Assembly: GCF_002752355.1 (NCBI RefSeq)
Contig: NZ_MRAV01000008.1
Location: forward strand, 295,560 to 359,559
Source: Leucobacter sp. OLIS6
Lineage (GTDB): Bacteria; Actinomycetota; Actinomycetes; Actinomycetales; Microbacteriaceae
Direction: 5' to 3'
DNA length: 64,000 nucleotides
Positions 1 to 8,565 of the stretch are shown here, in pieces. The translations under genes and the position numbers were made by a program. Numbering within the stretch: the stretch's first letter is position 1; the number at the start of each line of letters is the position of its first letter. The notes under the pieces were generated by a model. It ran no database searches, was not told the DNA's origin, and worked only from the letters and a program-made list of their open reading frames with translations.

Positions 1-1189
1 CGCCGAGCGCGTCGCCGGGGCGCTGCCCGCCGTGATCGACGCCTGCGACCGCTCGCTCGCCGAGGCCAGGCTCGCTCAGCAGGCCGCCGAGCAGGAGCGC
101 GCGCGGCACAGCCAGGAGCTGACACTGCTGCGATCCGAGGAGTCGGAGCTGCGGCAACGACTGCAATCGCTCACCGAGCGGGTGCACGGAGCCGAACTGA
201 AGAGCTACGAACGGAAGCTCCAGCTGTCGTCGCTGCTGGAGCGCTCAGGCACCGAGCTCGGGCTCGTCGAGGACGTGCTGATCGCCGAGTACGGGCCGGA
301 CCAGCCGATCCCGGAGCTGCCGGATCCCGCGGGGGCGGGGGCTGCGGGGGGCACCGCAGGCGACCGGGACGACGCGAACGCCGAGGACGATCCTGACGAG
401 GACGTGCCCATGACCGCGCTCGAACGCGAGCTGGAGGCGGAGCTGCGCCAGAAGCGCGAACGCGAGCGTGAGCGGGCGGAGCCCGTGCCCCGCGCGACCG
501 CCGAAGCGGAAGCCCCCGCGGGGCGGCCGTTCGTGCGCGCCGAGCAGGAGCGCCGACTCGCGAAGGCCGAGAAGCAGCTGGCCCAGCTCGGCCGGATCAA
601 CCCGCTCGCGCTCGAGGAGTTCGCGGCGCTCGAGCAGCGGCACCGCTTCCTCTCGGAGCAGCTGACCGACCTGGCCAAGACCCGGGCCGACCTGCTGAAG
701 ATCATCGAGGAGCTCGACGCGAAGATGCAGGGAATCTTCGCCGACGCCTTCGCCGACACGCAGGCCGCGTTCGCCGAGGTGTTCCCGATCCTGTTCCCCG
801 GCGGATCGGGCGAGGTCGTGCTGAGCAACCCGGAGGAACTCCTGACGACCGGCATCGAGATGACGGTGAAGCCCGCGGGCAAGAAGGTCGAGCGGCTATC
901 GCTGCTCTCGGGCGGGGAGCGTTCGCTCGCGGCCGTCGCGTGGCTGATGGCGATCTTCCAGGCCCGACCGAGCCCGTTCTACATCGTCGACGAGGTCGAG
1001 GCGGCGCTCGACGACGCCAACCTGGGCCGGCTGCTGCAGGTGTTCGAGCGTCTGCGCGAGAATTCGCAGCTCATCATCATCACGCACCAGAAGCGGACGA
1101 TGGAGATCGCTGACGCCCTCTACGGCGTCTCGATGCGGCAGGACGGCATCTCGGCCGTCGTCGGCCAGCGCATCGCCCGCGAGGACTGA
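1..1189 (+). CDS. smc: Chromosome segregation ATPase SMC, C-terminal part (5' end outside window)
   Basis: Partial gene, open in the frame starting at base 2. It encodes the C-terminal coiled coil and ATPase lobe of SMC, which forms the condensin ring with ScpA/ScpB. About 395 residues are visible: coiled coil, then an Asp/Glu- and Arg-rich low-complexity stretch (about residues 100-180), the NPLALEEF conserved block, the ABC signature LSGGE (about residue 302) and the Walker B run [13 protein letters not shown] (about 326-339). The C-terminal catalytic lobe is complete, so there is no sign of decay. In related actinobacteria ftsY normally follows closely, but here it lies 8.3 kb downstream. 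Confidence 0.97.
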   Translation, partial: AERVAGALPAVIDACDRSLAEARLAQQAAEQERARHSQELTLLRSEESELRQRLQSLTERVHGAELKSYERKLQLSSLLERSGTELGLVEDVLIAEYGPDQPIPELPDPAGAGAAGGTAGDRDDANAEDDPDEDVPMTALERELEAELRQKRERERERAEPVPRATAEAEAPAGRPFVRAEQERRLAKAEKQLAQLGRINPLALEEFAALEQRHRFLSEQLTDLAKTRADLLKIIEELDAKMQGIFADAFADTQAAFAEVFPILFPGGSGEVVLSNPEELLTTGIEMTVKPAGKKVERLSLLSGGERSLAAVAWLMAIFQARPSPFYIVDEVEAALDDANLGRLLQVFERLRENSQLIIITHQKRTMEIADALYGVSMRQDGISAVVGQRIARED

Positions 1190-1201
1190 CCGCGGGGGAG
1201 C

Positions 1202-1291
1202 GGCCTGGGTGGTTTGGCCGGTCTGGCCGGTGCGGCCTGGCCGGTGCGGCCGGTCTGGCCGGTGCGGCCTGGCCTGGCCTGTGCGGCCGGT
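1202..1291. repeat. GGCCGGT-rich tandem repeat downstream of smc
   Basis: About 90 bp built from variants of GGCCGGTSYGGCCT. A perfect 27-bp direct repeat occupies 1216-1242 and 1248-1274 (period 32). It lies between the smc stop codon and the leader of the HNH gene. The unit length and the absence of spacers rule out CRISPR. It may reflect slippage or an insertion scar. Confidence 0.85.
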
Positions 1292-1389
1292 GAGTTGTCG
1301 ACTCCTCAACAACGATCTGCACAGAACTCTGGAACAGAAACGGCCGGATCAGGGCCAGAAATGTCGGAGGTCCGCACCAGAGTTGACCC
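1292..1389 (+). promoter_or_regulatory. Structured leader of the HNH endonuclease gene
   Basis: Non-coding leader with two visible dyads: GTTGT (1294-1298) with ACAAC (1309-1313), and AACTCTGG (1325-1332) with CCAGAGTT (1377-1384). The second dyad would enclose the only GGAGG-like Shine-Dalgarno sequence, and its right arm ends five bases before the ATG. The best SD is therefore about 20 nt from the start and could be hidden in a structure. A regulatory role is inferred; the dyads themselves are plain in the sequence. Confidence 0.45.
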
Positions 1390-2910
1390 ATGAGCATTCC
1401 CTTCCCGACGGACAGCGAGCAGCACCGGCTGCTGTCCGAAGTGGTGCGCGAACTGGAAGAGGTCGAGGGCCGGCTGCGTGCCCTCGACGCGCGCAAGGCT
1501 GAGCTGCTCGCGGAGGCGGATCGCCTCGCCCGGGCCGAGCAGGAACGGCTGCCCGGCATCGGCGGCGCGGGCGAGATGGCGCACCGCACCGTCGCGGCGG
1601 AGGTCGGCTTCGCGCTGGGGATCGCCGACCGGACCGCGGAGCGCCTGATCGAGCACGCGGCCGCCCTCTGCTCACAGTACCCAGCGGCGCACGCGGCGCT
1701 CGCCGACGGCCGGATCGCCCTGGCGCACACCTCGGCGATCGTGGAGGCGGGGCACGCGATCGATGCGGAGATTCTCGCGGTCAATCCGAGTGCCAGAGGC
1801 GAGTACGCCGCCGCGGTGCTCGCGTATGCGGAGCAGCAGACGCCGAACCGCACACGCCGCCAGGCGAAGGTGCTCGCAGTCCGGTACGCCGAGCGAAGCT
1901 TCGAACGGCGGTGCGCACGTGCCCTGGCGGAACGCCGAGTGTGGGTATCCGAGCTCGACGACGGTCTCGCCGAATTGCATGCGGTCCTCAGCGCGCCGAT
2001 TGCGCACGCCCTGTTCGATCGGCTCACCCGGCAGGCCCGCCATGTGCAGGGGGAAGAGAACCCAGAAGAGCGGCGGCTCCTCGGGCAGATCCGCGCCGAC
2101 CTGCTGGGCGATCTGCTGCTGAACGGTACACCCGCGAACGAACGCGGCGCCATCGAGCTGGGCGCGGTGAAGGCCCGCGTGCAGGTGACCGTCCCGGTGC
2201 TTTCGCTGCTGCCGTCGCGCGCGCAACCCGCCGACCCGCTTCAGGAAGACGCCGCCGCTGGGCACCCGGCATCCGGGAGCGCGAGAGAGCCGGTCGCTGC
2301 CGCGGGACTGGTCGGCGCAGCGGTCCTCGCCGGATACGGCCCGATCGACGGCGCCTCTGCGAGGATGCTCGCGGGTCTCTCAGCGGGGCTCGACCGGATC
2401 GCCTGCCATCCGCAGACAGGAGCCGTCCTGGGAGTCGATCGATACCGTCCGTCGGCGGAGATGAGGCGCTTCCTGAGTGCGAGGGATCAGCGATGCAGAT
2501 TTCCCGGGTGCAACATCGTCCCGCATCGAGCGGATCAGGACCACACGATCGACGCGGCCCGCGGCGGACCGACCACGGTGGCGAACCTCTCAGTGCTGTG
2601 CCGTCGGCACCACATGATGAAGCATCATGCCGGCATCGGAATGGTGCAGCGGCCGGACGGAGAGATCGAGTGGACGTCACGGCTAGGGCGTCGGCGCAGG
2701 GAGCAGGCTCCTGCGCTGCTGGGGCGGGCCGAAGGGGCAGCTCACGGCACTGCGCCAGCATCCCCCGAAGACGCTTCGGGGTCGAGCTCTGCGGAAGGGA
2801 ATCGTCGCTCGGCGATGCGCCGTGCGACTCAGCCCGACCTCGCTGCGAGCTCGGGTCGAGCCGAAGAACTGCAGCGCTCGGAGCCCGGGGAACCGCGCCG
2901 CGCAGCGTGA
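1390..2910 (+). CDS. DUF222 / HNH endonuclease family protein (13E12-type)
   Basis: 506 residues. The N-terminal two thirds is an alpha-helical DUF222 region starting with a coiled coil (about residues 10-50). An HNH nuclease module follows at about 369-413, with the zinc-ligand cysteines of CRFPGC, the DQDHTIDAARGG core and CRRHHMMKHH. The C-terminal tail is Ala/Glu/Arg-rich and disordered. Proteins of this architecture occur in many copies in actinobacterial genomes (13E12 or REP13E12 family), are considered mobile-element-like, and have no established substrate. No transposase lies beside it. Repeats sit on both sides (1202-1291 and 2991-3050). The ATG at 1390 has only a weak SD, so the start is moderately sure. 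Confidence 0.85.
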   Translation: MSIPFPTDSEQHRLLSEVVRELEEVEGRLRALDARKAELLAEADRLARAEQERLPGIGGAGEMAHRTVAAEVGFALGIADRTAERLIEHAAALCSQYPAAHAALADGRIALAHTSAIVEAGHAIDAEILAVNPSARGEYAAAVLAYAEQQTPNRTRRQAKVLAVRYAERSFERRCARALAERRVWVSELDDGLAELHAVLSAPIAHALFDRLTRQARHVQGEENPEERRLLGQIRADLLGDLLLNGTPANERGAIELGAVKARVQVTVPVLSLLPSRAQPADPLQEDAAAGHPASGSAREPVAAAGLVGAAVLAGYGPIDGASARMLAGLSAGLDRIACHPQTGAVLGVDRYRPSAEMRRFLSARDQRCRFPGCNIVPHRADQDHTIDAARGGPTTVANLSVLCRRHHMMKHHAGIGMVQRPDGEIEWTSRLGRRRREQAPALLGRAEGAAHGTAPASPEDASGSSSAEGNRRSAMRRATQPDLAASSGRAEELQRSEPGEPRRAA

Positions 2911-2990
2911 CGGTGCGGTTCGGGGGAGGCGGTCCCGGGCTGTCCCCGGGCGGTCTCGGTTAGTCCCCGACGGCGACGGCCACTCTCCGC

Positions 2991-3050
2991 GCCTGCCTGC
3001 CTGCCTGCCTGCGGGGGCCTGCAGGGGCCTGCGGGGGCCTGCAGGCCCTG
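2991..3050. repeat. CCTG and GGGGGCCTGCA tandem repeats downstream of HNH gene
   Basis: Five consecutive CCTG units (2992-3012) are followed by three alternating GGGGGCCTGC / AGGGGCCTGC units to about 3050. This second simple-repeat block flanks the HNH gene on the side opposite the GGCCGGT block. The rest of the 2911-3107 gap shows no gene. Confidence 0.8.
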
Positions 3051-3107
3051 GTGGTTCCTCCTGCAGTCAAGCCCCTCGCCCGTCCGGCGTCCGGTGCCTC
3101 GTCCTCC

Positions 3108-3551
3108 TCAGCACGCGCAGGAGACGGAGTCCATCGGCGCGGTGAGCGGGTCTTTGGCACGCACGATCGGGCCGTGATCGTTCTCGACGGGATAGCCTTC
3201 GCGGGCCCAATACTCGAAGCCGCCGATCATCTCTCTGACCTGGTAGCCCAGCCGCGCGAATTCGAGGGCGGCGCGGGTTGCGCCGTTGCAGCCGGGGCCC
3301 CAGCAGTAGGTCACGATGGGCATGCCGATGGGGAGCTCGGCGGGTGCCCGGTCGGCGATCTCCGCGGTCGGCATGTGCATCGCGCCCGAGATGCGGCCCT
3401 GCACCCACGCCGCGGTTCCGCGCGAGTCGATCAGCGCGAACCGTGTGCCCCGTTCCTGGTCGGCGTGCACGTCGGATGCATCGGTTTCGAACGCGAGTTT
3501 CTGCGCGAAGTGGGATACGAGGAGTTCGTGCGAAAGCGGGGGAGTCGTCAT
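3108..3551 (-). CDS. Rhodanese-like domain protein
   Basis: 147 residues, a single rhodanese domain. The active-site loop is YCWGPGCNG, with Cys83 the likely persulfide-carrying nucleophile and Cys88 a second cysteine. The protein ends SVSCAC, which adds two cysteines that could act in redox or sulfur relay. Such proteins transfer sulfane sulfur or act as sulfur carriers; no partner enzyme is encoded next door. The ATG at 3551 was chosen because the frame stays open upstream into the divergent regulator gene without any recognisable protein. The gene is transcribed away from the Lrp-type regulator at 3645, its likely controller. Confidence 0.85.
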   Translation of the reverse strand: MTTPPLSHELLVSHFAQKLAFETDASDVHADQERGTRFALIDSRGTAAWVQGRISGAMHMPTAEIADRAPAELPIGMPIVTYCWGPGCNGATRAALEFARLGYQVREMIGGFEYWAREGYPVENDHGPIVRAKDPLTAPMDSVSCAC

Positions 3552-3614
3552 GTCTGAAACGCTATTCGCGTCGTTCGGTGATCTGAAGACGTGCTTCACG
3601 GTGTTCGGTGCGGG

Positions 3615-3624
3615 TTGCCGGCAA
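3615..3624. promoter_or_regulatory. Palindrome TTGCCGGCAA between rhodanese and Lrp genes
   Basis: A perfect 10-bp palindrome lies in the 93-bp divergent intergenic region, about 20 bp before the regulator start. A TATCTG -10-like box sits a few bases before the ATG. It is a candidate operator for the Lrp-type protein, by position only. Confidence 0.35.
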
Positions 3625-3644
3625 TTTCGTGGCAGTATCTGCAC

Positions 3645-4106
3645 ATGGCCGCGAATAGTGTATTCGAGCCGGATCAGGTCGATTCGGCGATCCTGAACGT
3701 CCTCCAGAGCAACGGCCGTCTGAGCATCGCCGATCTGGCTCGTCGCATCAGTATGAGTCACAGCGCCGCCGCCGAGCGCGTGCGGCGACTCGAGGAGGCC
3801 GGGGTGATCAGCGGCTACTGCGCTCAGGTCGATCCCGAGCGGTTGGGGTTCGCGATCCTCGCCTATTTGCGTCTGCGCTACCCCAGCAGCACCTACGAGC
3901 CGTTGCATGCCCTGCTCGCCGGGCTCCCGGAGGTCGTCGAGGCGCACCACGTCACCGGAGACGACTGCTTCATCATGAAGGTCGTCGCGACGAACATGAA
4001 GCACCTCGAGCAGATCAGCGGGAGGGTCGGAACCCTCGGCAGCGTCACCACGAGCGTCGTGTATTCCTCGCCGCTGCCGCGGCGCCCCCTGCTCCCGCCG
4101 TCGTGA
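3645..4106 (+). CDS. Lrp/AsnC family transcriptional regulator
   Basis: 153 residues, the usual size for Lrp/AsnC. An N-terminal helix-turn-helix (about residues 10-60; DLARRISMSHSAAAERVRRLEEAGVI) is followed by the RAM/AsnC effector-binding domain (about 65-148) with the TGDDCFIMKV strand. Such proteins form octamers and respond to amino acids or related ligands. An upstream in-frame start at 3591 exists but would run through the intergenic promoter region, so the ATG at 3645 is preferred. It is divergent from the rhodanese gene and probably regulates it. Confidence 0.88.
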   Translation: MAANSVFEPDQVDSAILNVLQSNGRLSIADLARRISMSHSAAAERVRRLEEAGVISGYCAQVDPERLGFAILAYLRLRYPSSTYEPLHALLAGLPEVVEAHHVTGDDCFIMKVVATNMKHLEQISGRVGTLGSVTTSVVYSSPLPRRPLLPPS

Positions 4107-4157
4107 GCCCCGGGCCGGGCTGGGCCGAGCGGCCGGCTCGTCCGGCCCGGGTGATCT

Positions 4158-4275
4158 CTCTGAGCAGCAGTTCAGGCGAGCAGCTCGCACGAGCAGCGCA
4201 GAAGAGCCGCTCACACGAGCAGCCCTGACGACCAGCGCAGCCGAGCCACTCAGCCGATGAGCTCAGACGAGCCGC
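4158..4275. repeat. Degenerate CGAGC(A/C)GCTCA repeats between convergent genes
   Basis: About 120 bp of loosely repeated units such as CGAGCAGC, CGAGCCGCTCA and CGAGCCACTCA fill the gap between the convergent Lrp gene (ends 4106) and the dehydrogenase gene (ends 4276). Several unit pairs can form hairpins, so this may act as a bidirectional terminator. No gene is visible in 4107-4275. Confidence 0.55.
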
Positions 4276-5277
4276 TCAGCCGAGCCGCTCCGCGGGATGG
4301 TTGACGGGCGATTCGGGCGCGCCGGTCTCGTGCAGGGCGACTGCGTTCTGCGCTTGGATCCGCACGTATTCGATCTCGGTGCGCGCCGAAAAGTAGGCGA
4401 TGTGCGGGGTCAGCACGACGTCGTCGCGGCCGAGCATCGGGTGGTCCGCGGTAGGCGGTTCCTGCTCGAGCACGTCGAGCGCGGCGCTCGAGAGGTGTCC
4501 GGCATCGAGCGAGGCGGCGAGTGCCGCGTGGTCGACGAGCGCTCCGCGGGAGACGTTGACGAGCACCGCTCCTGCGGGCATCGCCGCGAGGAATTCGGCG
4601 TCGACCATCCGCTCGGTCTCGGGGGTGAGGGGTAGGTGCAGCGAGAGCACGTCCGCTGCGCCGCGCACTTCGTCGAGGTCGGCCCGGCGTACACCGAGCC
4701 GCTCCAGTTCGGCGCGCACCTCGGGGGTGTCGGGAAGCATGGGGTCGTATCCGACGATCGATCCGAACAGGGGGCCGGCGAGGCGCACGAGCTCTCGGCC
4801 GATGCGGCCGAGGCCGATGATGCCGAGCGTCGTCTCGCTGAGGCGCGGCGGCGCTTCGGCGGCGCGATCGTTCCAGCGTTCGGGCGTCGCGGACGCGCGG
4901 TAGAAGCCGAGCTGGCGCACGGCCGACAGGAGGATCGCGAGCGCGTGGGTCGCGACCTCTTCGGTCGCGGCGCCGGGCACGTTGGTGACCCAGATGCCGC
5001 GTTCGGTCGCTGCGTCGATGTCGACGTAGTCGAAGCCCATCGACATCAGCGAGATGAGCCGCAGCCTAGGCAGCGCGTCGATGACCTCGCGCGAGATCGC
5101 GGCGTAGCCGGGCAGCAGCACGGTCGCGTCCCGCGCCTCGGCGATGATCCGCTCGGGGTCGCGCGTGCCGAGCACGCGCACCTCGAAACCGTGCTCTTCG
5201 AGGAGCCGGATGCCCGGCGTGGGGTCGGTGTCGTCGACGTCGGTGTAGACGGCGACGGGGCGGGGTGCGTCGGTCAT
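4276..5277 (-). CDS. D-2-hydroxyacid dehydrogenase (NAD-dependent)
   Basis: 333 residues. The Rossmann motif GLGRIG lies at 155-160. The catalytic triad of the family is visible as Arg244 (NVSRGALVD), Glu273 (DVLEQEPP) and His292 (TPHIAYF). The family interconverts D-2-hydroxyacids and 2-oxoacids. It is the last gene of a minus-strand operon; its start lies 3 bp from the stop of the thiamine-diphosphate enzyme gene. This suggests it supplies or removes the 2-oxoacid used by that enzyme. The exact substrate (phosphoglycerate-, phenyllactate- or guanidino-type) cannot be read from sequence. Confidence 0.9.
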   Translation of the reverse strand: MTDAPRPVAVYTDVDDTDPTPGIRLLEEHGFEVRVLGTRDPERIIAEARDATVLLPGYAAISREVIDALPRLRLISLMSMGFDYVDIDAATERGIWVTNVPGAATEEVATHALAILLSAVRQLGFYRASATPERWNDRAAEAPPRLSETTLGIIGLGRIGRELVRLAGPLFGSIVGYDPMLPDTPEVRAELERLGVRRADLDEVRGAADVLSLHLPLTPETERMVDAEFLAAMPAGAVLVNVSRGALVDHAALAASLDAGHLSSAALDVLEQEPPTADHPMLGRDDVVLTPHIAYFSARTEIEYVRIQAQNAVALHETGAPESPVNHPAERLG

Positions 5278-5280
5278 GGC

Positions 5281-6912
5281 TCACGCCTCCTGGCCGGCCG
5301 CGAACGCGGCCTGGTCGATGTGGATCAGCTGGAGTCCGCCGGCGGCGACGGCGGCCGCGACCGCCTCCGACAGTTCGGCGCCGGTCGCGGCGCGGCGGCC
5401 GGTGCCGCCGAACGCGGTCGCGACGGCGGCCCAGTCGGGCTGCACGAGGTCGACGGCGACGGGTGCGATGCCAGCGTCGACCTCGTTCTGCTTGATCTCC
5501 GCGTAGCCGCCGTTGTCGACGACGATGACGGTCACGTCCTCGCCCTGCTCGACGACGGTGATGAACTCGTTCATGGAGAACATGAGGGCGCCGTCGCCGA
5601 CGACGACGAAGGAGGGCCGCTGCGGCGACGCGATGCGCGCGCCGAGCGCGGCGGGCAGGCCGTAGCCGAGGGTCGCGTAGGTCGCCATGTAGGGGGTGGA
5701 GTTCGGTTCGGCGACGCGCAGGGTGTTCAGCAGGCCCCAGTAGGCGATCTGCGAGGAGTCGGTCGCGACGATCGCGCTCTCGGGCAGGGCCGCCGCGATG
5801 CTCCGGGCGAGCGCGGTGTTCTCGGCCGAGAGCTCGGCGGATTCGGTGCGCACCGCGGCGAGGGTCTCGGCGACGCGGGCTTCGGCGCCGGCGGCATCGC
5901 GGGGCGTGCCCGAGCCGAGCGCCTCGAGGAGCGCGGTGAGCGCCGCCGAGGCGTCGCCCACGAGGCCGACGTCGGTGCGCTGGTTCTTCTGGATCTGGCT
6001 CTCGAGCAGGTCGATGCGGATCACGCTGCCGCGGGCGTTGAGCTTCGGGGCCCAGAGCTCGGCCTCGCCGAGCTTGGAGCCGACGACGAGCAGGACGTCC
6101 GCGTCCTGCGCGACGCGCCGGCCTGCGGCGAGTCGCAGGTTGGATCCGGCGGCGAGCGGGTGCGACTCGTCGAGCACGCCCTTGGCGTTGAGCGTGGTCA
6201 CGACGGGGGAGCCGAAGCGCTCGGCGAGGGCGCGCAGCTCCACGGCGGCGGCGCGGGATCCGCCGCCGGCGAGGATCGCGGGGGACTGGGCCGCGGCGAG
6301 CAGTTCGGCGGCGGCGGCCACGGACGCCGCGTCGGGGGCCGCTGGGGCGGCGAACTCGCGGGGGGCGAGCGCCGAGTCGGACAGCTCGGTCTCCTGTTCG
6401 AGCACGTCGAGCGGGACCTCGATGTAGACGGGGCGGGGGCGCGTCGTCGCGAAGAGCTCGAAGGCGTCGTGGACGGCCTGCACGGCCTCCTCCGCGGTGC
6501 GCACGCGGCGGCCCCACTCGACGATCGCGGAGGCGGCGCCGAGCTGATCCTTGGTCTCGTGCAGCGTGCCGATGTCGGCGAACTCGGCGCCGATCGCGGG
6601 GCCGGGCGAGAGCAGGATCATGGGGCGGGATTCGCAGTAGGCGGTGCCCGCCGCCGACAGCGCGTTGAGCAGGCCGGGGCCGCTCGTCGTGATCACGACG
6701 CCGGGCTTGCCGGTCTGCAGCGACCAGCCGTCGGCGCCGTAGCCGGCGCCCTGCTCGTGCCGGGTGGTGACGGGGCGGATCCCGAGCGCTCCGAGCGGGC
6801 GGTAGAACTCGAGGTTGTGCGTGCCGGGAATGCCGAAGACGGTGTCGATGCCGTAGGCCCGGAGGGCCTCCATGACGACCCAACCGGTCGTGCGCTTGCG
6901 GGTGGTTTCCAT
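5281..6912 (-). CDS. Thiamine diphosphate-dependent 2-oxoacid decarboxylase-like enzyme
   Basis: 543 residues in the three-domain acetolactate-synthase/benzoylformate-decarboxylase layout. The pyrimidine-domain catalytic glutamate is Glu53 (RHEQGAGYGADG). The diphosphate/metal motif starts GDGALMF and ends DNGGYAE (about 437-466). The N-terminus (YGIDTVFGIPGTHNLEFYR) resembles, from memory, AruI-type 5-guanidino-2-oxopentanoate decarboxylases more than acetolactate synthases, and no regulatory subunit gene is present. A good SD (GAGGAAACGC before the ATG) supports the start. It is the middle gene of the transporter-decarboxylase-dehydrogenase operon. The decarboxylase role is inferred. Confidence 0.8.
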   Translation of the reverse strand: METTRKRTTGWVVMEALRAYGIDTVFGIPGTHNLEFYRPLGALGIRPVTTRHEQGAGYGADGWSLQTGKPGVVITTSGPGLLNALSAAGTAYCESRPMILLSPGPAIGAEFADIGTLHETKDQLGAASAIVEWGRRVRTAEEAVQAVHDAFELFATTRPRPVYIEVPLDVLEQETELSDSALAPREFAAPAAPDAASVAAAAELLAAAQSPAILAGGGSRAAAVELRALAERFGSPVVTTLNAKGVLDESHPLAAGSNLRLAAGRRVAQDADVLLVVGSKLGEAELWAPKLNARGSVIRIDLLESQIQKNQRTDVGLVGDASAALTALLEALGSGTPRDAAGAEARVAETLAAVRTESAELSAENTALARSIAAALPESAIVATDSSQIAYWGLLNTLRVAEPNSTPYMATYATLGYGLPAALGARIASPQRPSFVVVGDGALMFSMNEFITVVEQGEDVTVIVVDNGGYAEIKQNEVDAGIAPVAVDLVQPDWAAVATAFGGTGRRAATGAELSEAVAAAVAAGGLQLIHIDQAAFAAGQEA

Positions 6913-7004
6913 GCGTTTCCTCGCGTTCGTGGTGGTGCGTTCGGGGAAGGGAGCAGGTTCCGCGCGGCGCGCGGAACCCGCTCGGGGTCAGCCGTCGGTG
7001 CGGG

Positions 7005-8360
7005 TCATCCGTCGGTGCGGATCGCGGTCGTGTCCGTGCGGGCGTTGAAGGATCCGGTGACCGGGGCGATGTCGGAGTGCTGCGGGGCGAAGCGCACGCC
7101 GATCCAGGCGACGACGGTCAGCAGGCCGAAGAAGGCGACCACGGACCAGAAGTTGCCGCCGGTGGCGAGGAGCAGCGCCGACGCGATGGCGGGCGACAGG
7201 CCGCCCCAGACCGCGGCGCCGATGCCGTACGAGAGTGACATCGAGGTGTAGCGCGACTGCGGGCGGAACATCTGCGCCATGAGCGTCGACAGCGGGGCCC
7301 AGGCGCCGCTCAGGGTGACGCGGATCAGGATCACGAAGATCCAGATGAGTGCGACGTTCTTCGACTGGATCGAGAGCACGAGCGGGATGATCACGACGAA
7401 CGAGGCCAGGATGCCGAAGTACATGACGGCCTTCGGGCCGATCTTGTCGCCGAGGGCGGCGAGGGGCAGCGTGACGAGCATCTCGATGAGCGACGCGATG
7501 GTGAGGGCGCCCAGGATGATGGTCGGGTCGAGGCCGATCTCGGGGGTGTCCGCGTAGTTCTGCACGAAGGTCGTGGCGATCACGTAGCCGCCGGACGACA
7601 TGGCGATGATGCAGAAGCCGAGCAGGATCGGGGACCAGTTGTTCTTCAGTGCGAACAGGAGCGGCGTGGACTGCTCCTTGCCCTCGACCTTCGCCTCGAA
7701 GACCGGGGTCTCCTCGACCTTGAAGCGCACCCAGAAGCCGACGGCGATGAGCACGATGCTGAAGAGGAACGGCAGGCGCCAGCCCCAGCTCAGGAGCGCG
7801 TCCTGACCGAGGGAGGAGAGCGCCCAGAAGGCGCCGGTCGCCATGAGCGCGCCGAGGGGGTTGCCGACCTGCGTGAAGCCGCCGTAGAAGTTCTTCCACT
7901 TGCTGGGCGCGCTCTCGACGGCCATGAGGCTGGCGCCGCCCCACTCGCCGCCGACGGCGAGGCCCTGCGCCATGCGGCACAGGATGAGAAGGATCGGGCC
8001 CCAGATGCCGATCTGGGCGTAGCCGGGCAGGACGCCGACCAGAGTGGTCGCGACGCCCATCAGGATGAGGGTGATGGTGAGCGCGGGCTTGCGGCCCAGC
8101 TTGTCGCCGACGTGGCCGAAGATGATGCCGCCGAGGGGCCGCATGAAGAAGGCGACGGCGTAGGTGCCGAACGATGCGAGCGTGGCGAGCCCGGGATCGA
8201 GGTCCTCGGGGAAGAACACGTGCGGGAAGATGATGGCCGCCGCGGTGGCGTAGACGTAGAAGTCGTACCACTCGATCGAGGTGCCGACGAGGGCGGCGAA
8301 GCCGCCCCGCAGCGCACGACGGTGCGTGTTCTCGGGGACTGTGGGGGCTGATGCTGACAC
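7005..8360 (-). CDS. MHS-family MFS transporter (metabolite/H+ symporter)
   Basis: 451 residues with 12 predicted membrane helices. Family hallmarks are the opening GTSIEWYDFYVYATAA, the loop motif GHVGDKLGRKPAL, and QGLAVGGEWGG. MHS permeases (ShiA, KgtP and ProP relatives) import small organic or amino acids with protons. The GTG start at 8360 is chosen because AAGGAG lies 7 nt upstream; longer in-frame extensions run into the divergent promoter region. It is first in the operon with the 2-oxoacid decarboxylase-like enzyme and the hydroxyacid dehydrogenase, so it probably imports their substrate or a precursor amino acid. Confidence 0.9.
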   Translation of the reverse strand: MSASAPTVPENTHRRALRGGFAALVGTSIEWYDFYVYATAAAIIFPHVFFPEDLDPGLATLASFGTYAVAFFMRPLGGIIFGHVGDKLGRKPALTITLILMGVATTLVGVLPGYAQIGIWGPILLILCRMAQGLAVGGEWGGASLMAVESAPSKWKNFYGGFTQVGNPLGALMATGAFWALSSLGQDALLSWGWRLPFLFSIVLIAVGFWVRFKVEETPVFEAKVEGKEQSTPLLFALKNNWSPILLGFCIIAMSSGGYVIATTFVQNYADTPEIGLDPTIILGALTIASLIEMLVTLPLAALGDKIGPKAVMYFGILASFVVIIPLVLSIQSKNVALIWIFVILIRVTLSGAWAPLSTLMAQMFRPQSRYTSMSLSYGIGAAVWGGLSPAIASALLLATGGNFWSVVAFFGLLTVVAWIGVRFAPQHSDIAPVTGSFNARTDTTAIRTDG

Positions 8361-8483
8361 GTGCGAGCTCCTTTGCTGGGCAGCGAATTCGGTACGAGCG
8401 TAATCGCGATCCGCGGTGCCGCAAGACGGAATTACGCTCTCGGGGACTCGATATTGCTGATCTGTCGGCCTGTTCTGCCATTT

Positions 8484-8495
8484 CGGTTGAAACCG
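8484..8495. promoter_or_regulatory. CGGTT-GA-AACCG dyad in divergent promoter region
   Basis: A perfect 5+2+5 inverted repeat lies in the 205-bp gap between the divergent transporter operon and the double-Lrp gene. The region is less GC-rich than its surroundings. By position it is a candidate operator for the adjacent regulator. A CACAAT -10-like box lies at 8553-8558, close to the ATG at 8566. Confidence 0.4.
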
Positions 8496-8565
8496 GTGCG
8501 TCAAACACGGCTTCGGCGGTGTTTCTGTCGCCATCGACGGCGAGCGATCTGCCACAATACGGACC

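Noticed and set aside
1202..1291. CRISPR array
   Set aside because: Repeats are contiguous variants without unique spacers, and no cas gene is near.
4636..7251. 871-residue plus-strand open frame over the dehydrogenase and decarboxylase genes
   Set aside because: Antisense shadow; both minus-strand genes have clear catalytic motifs and SDs.
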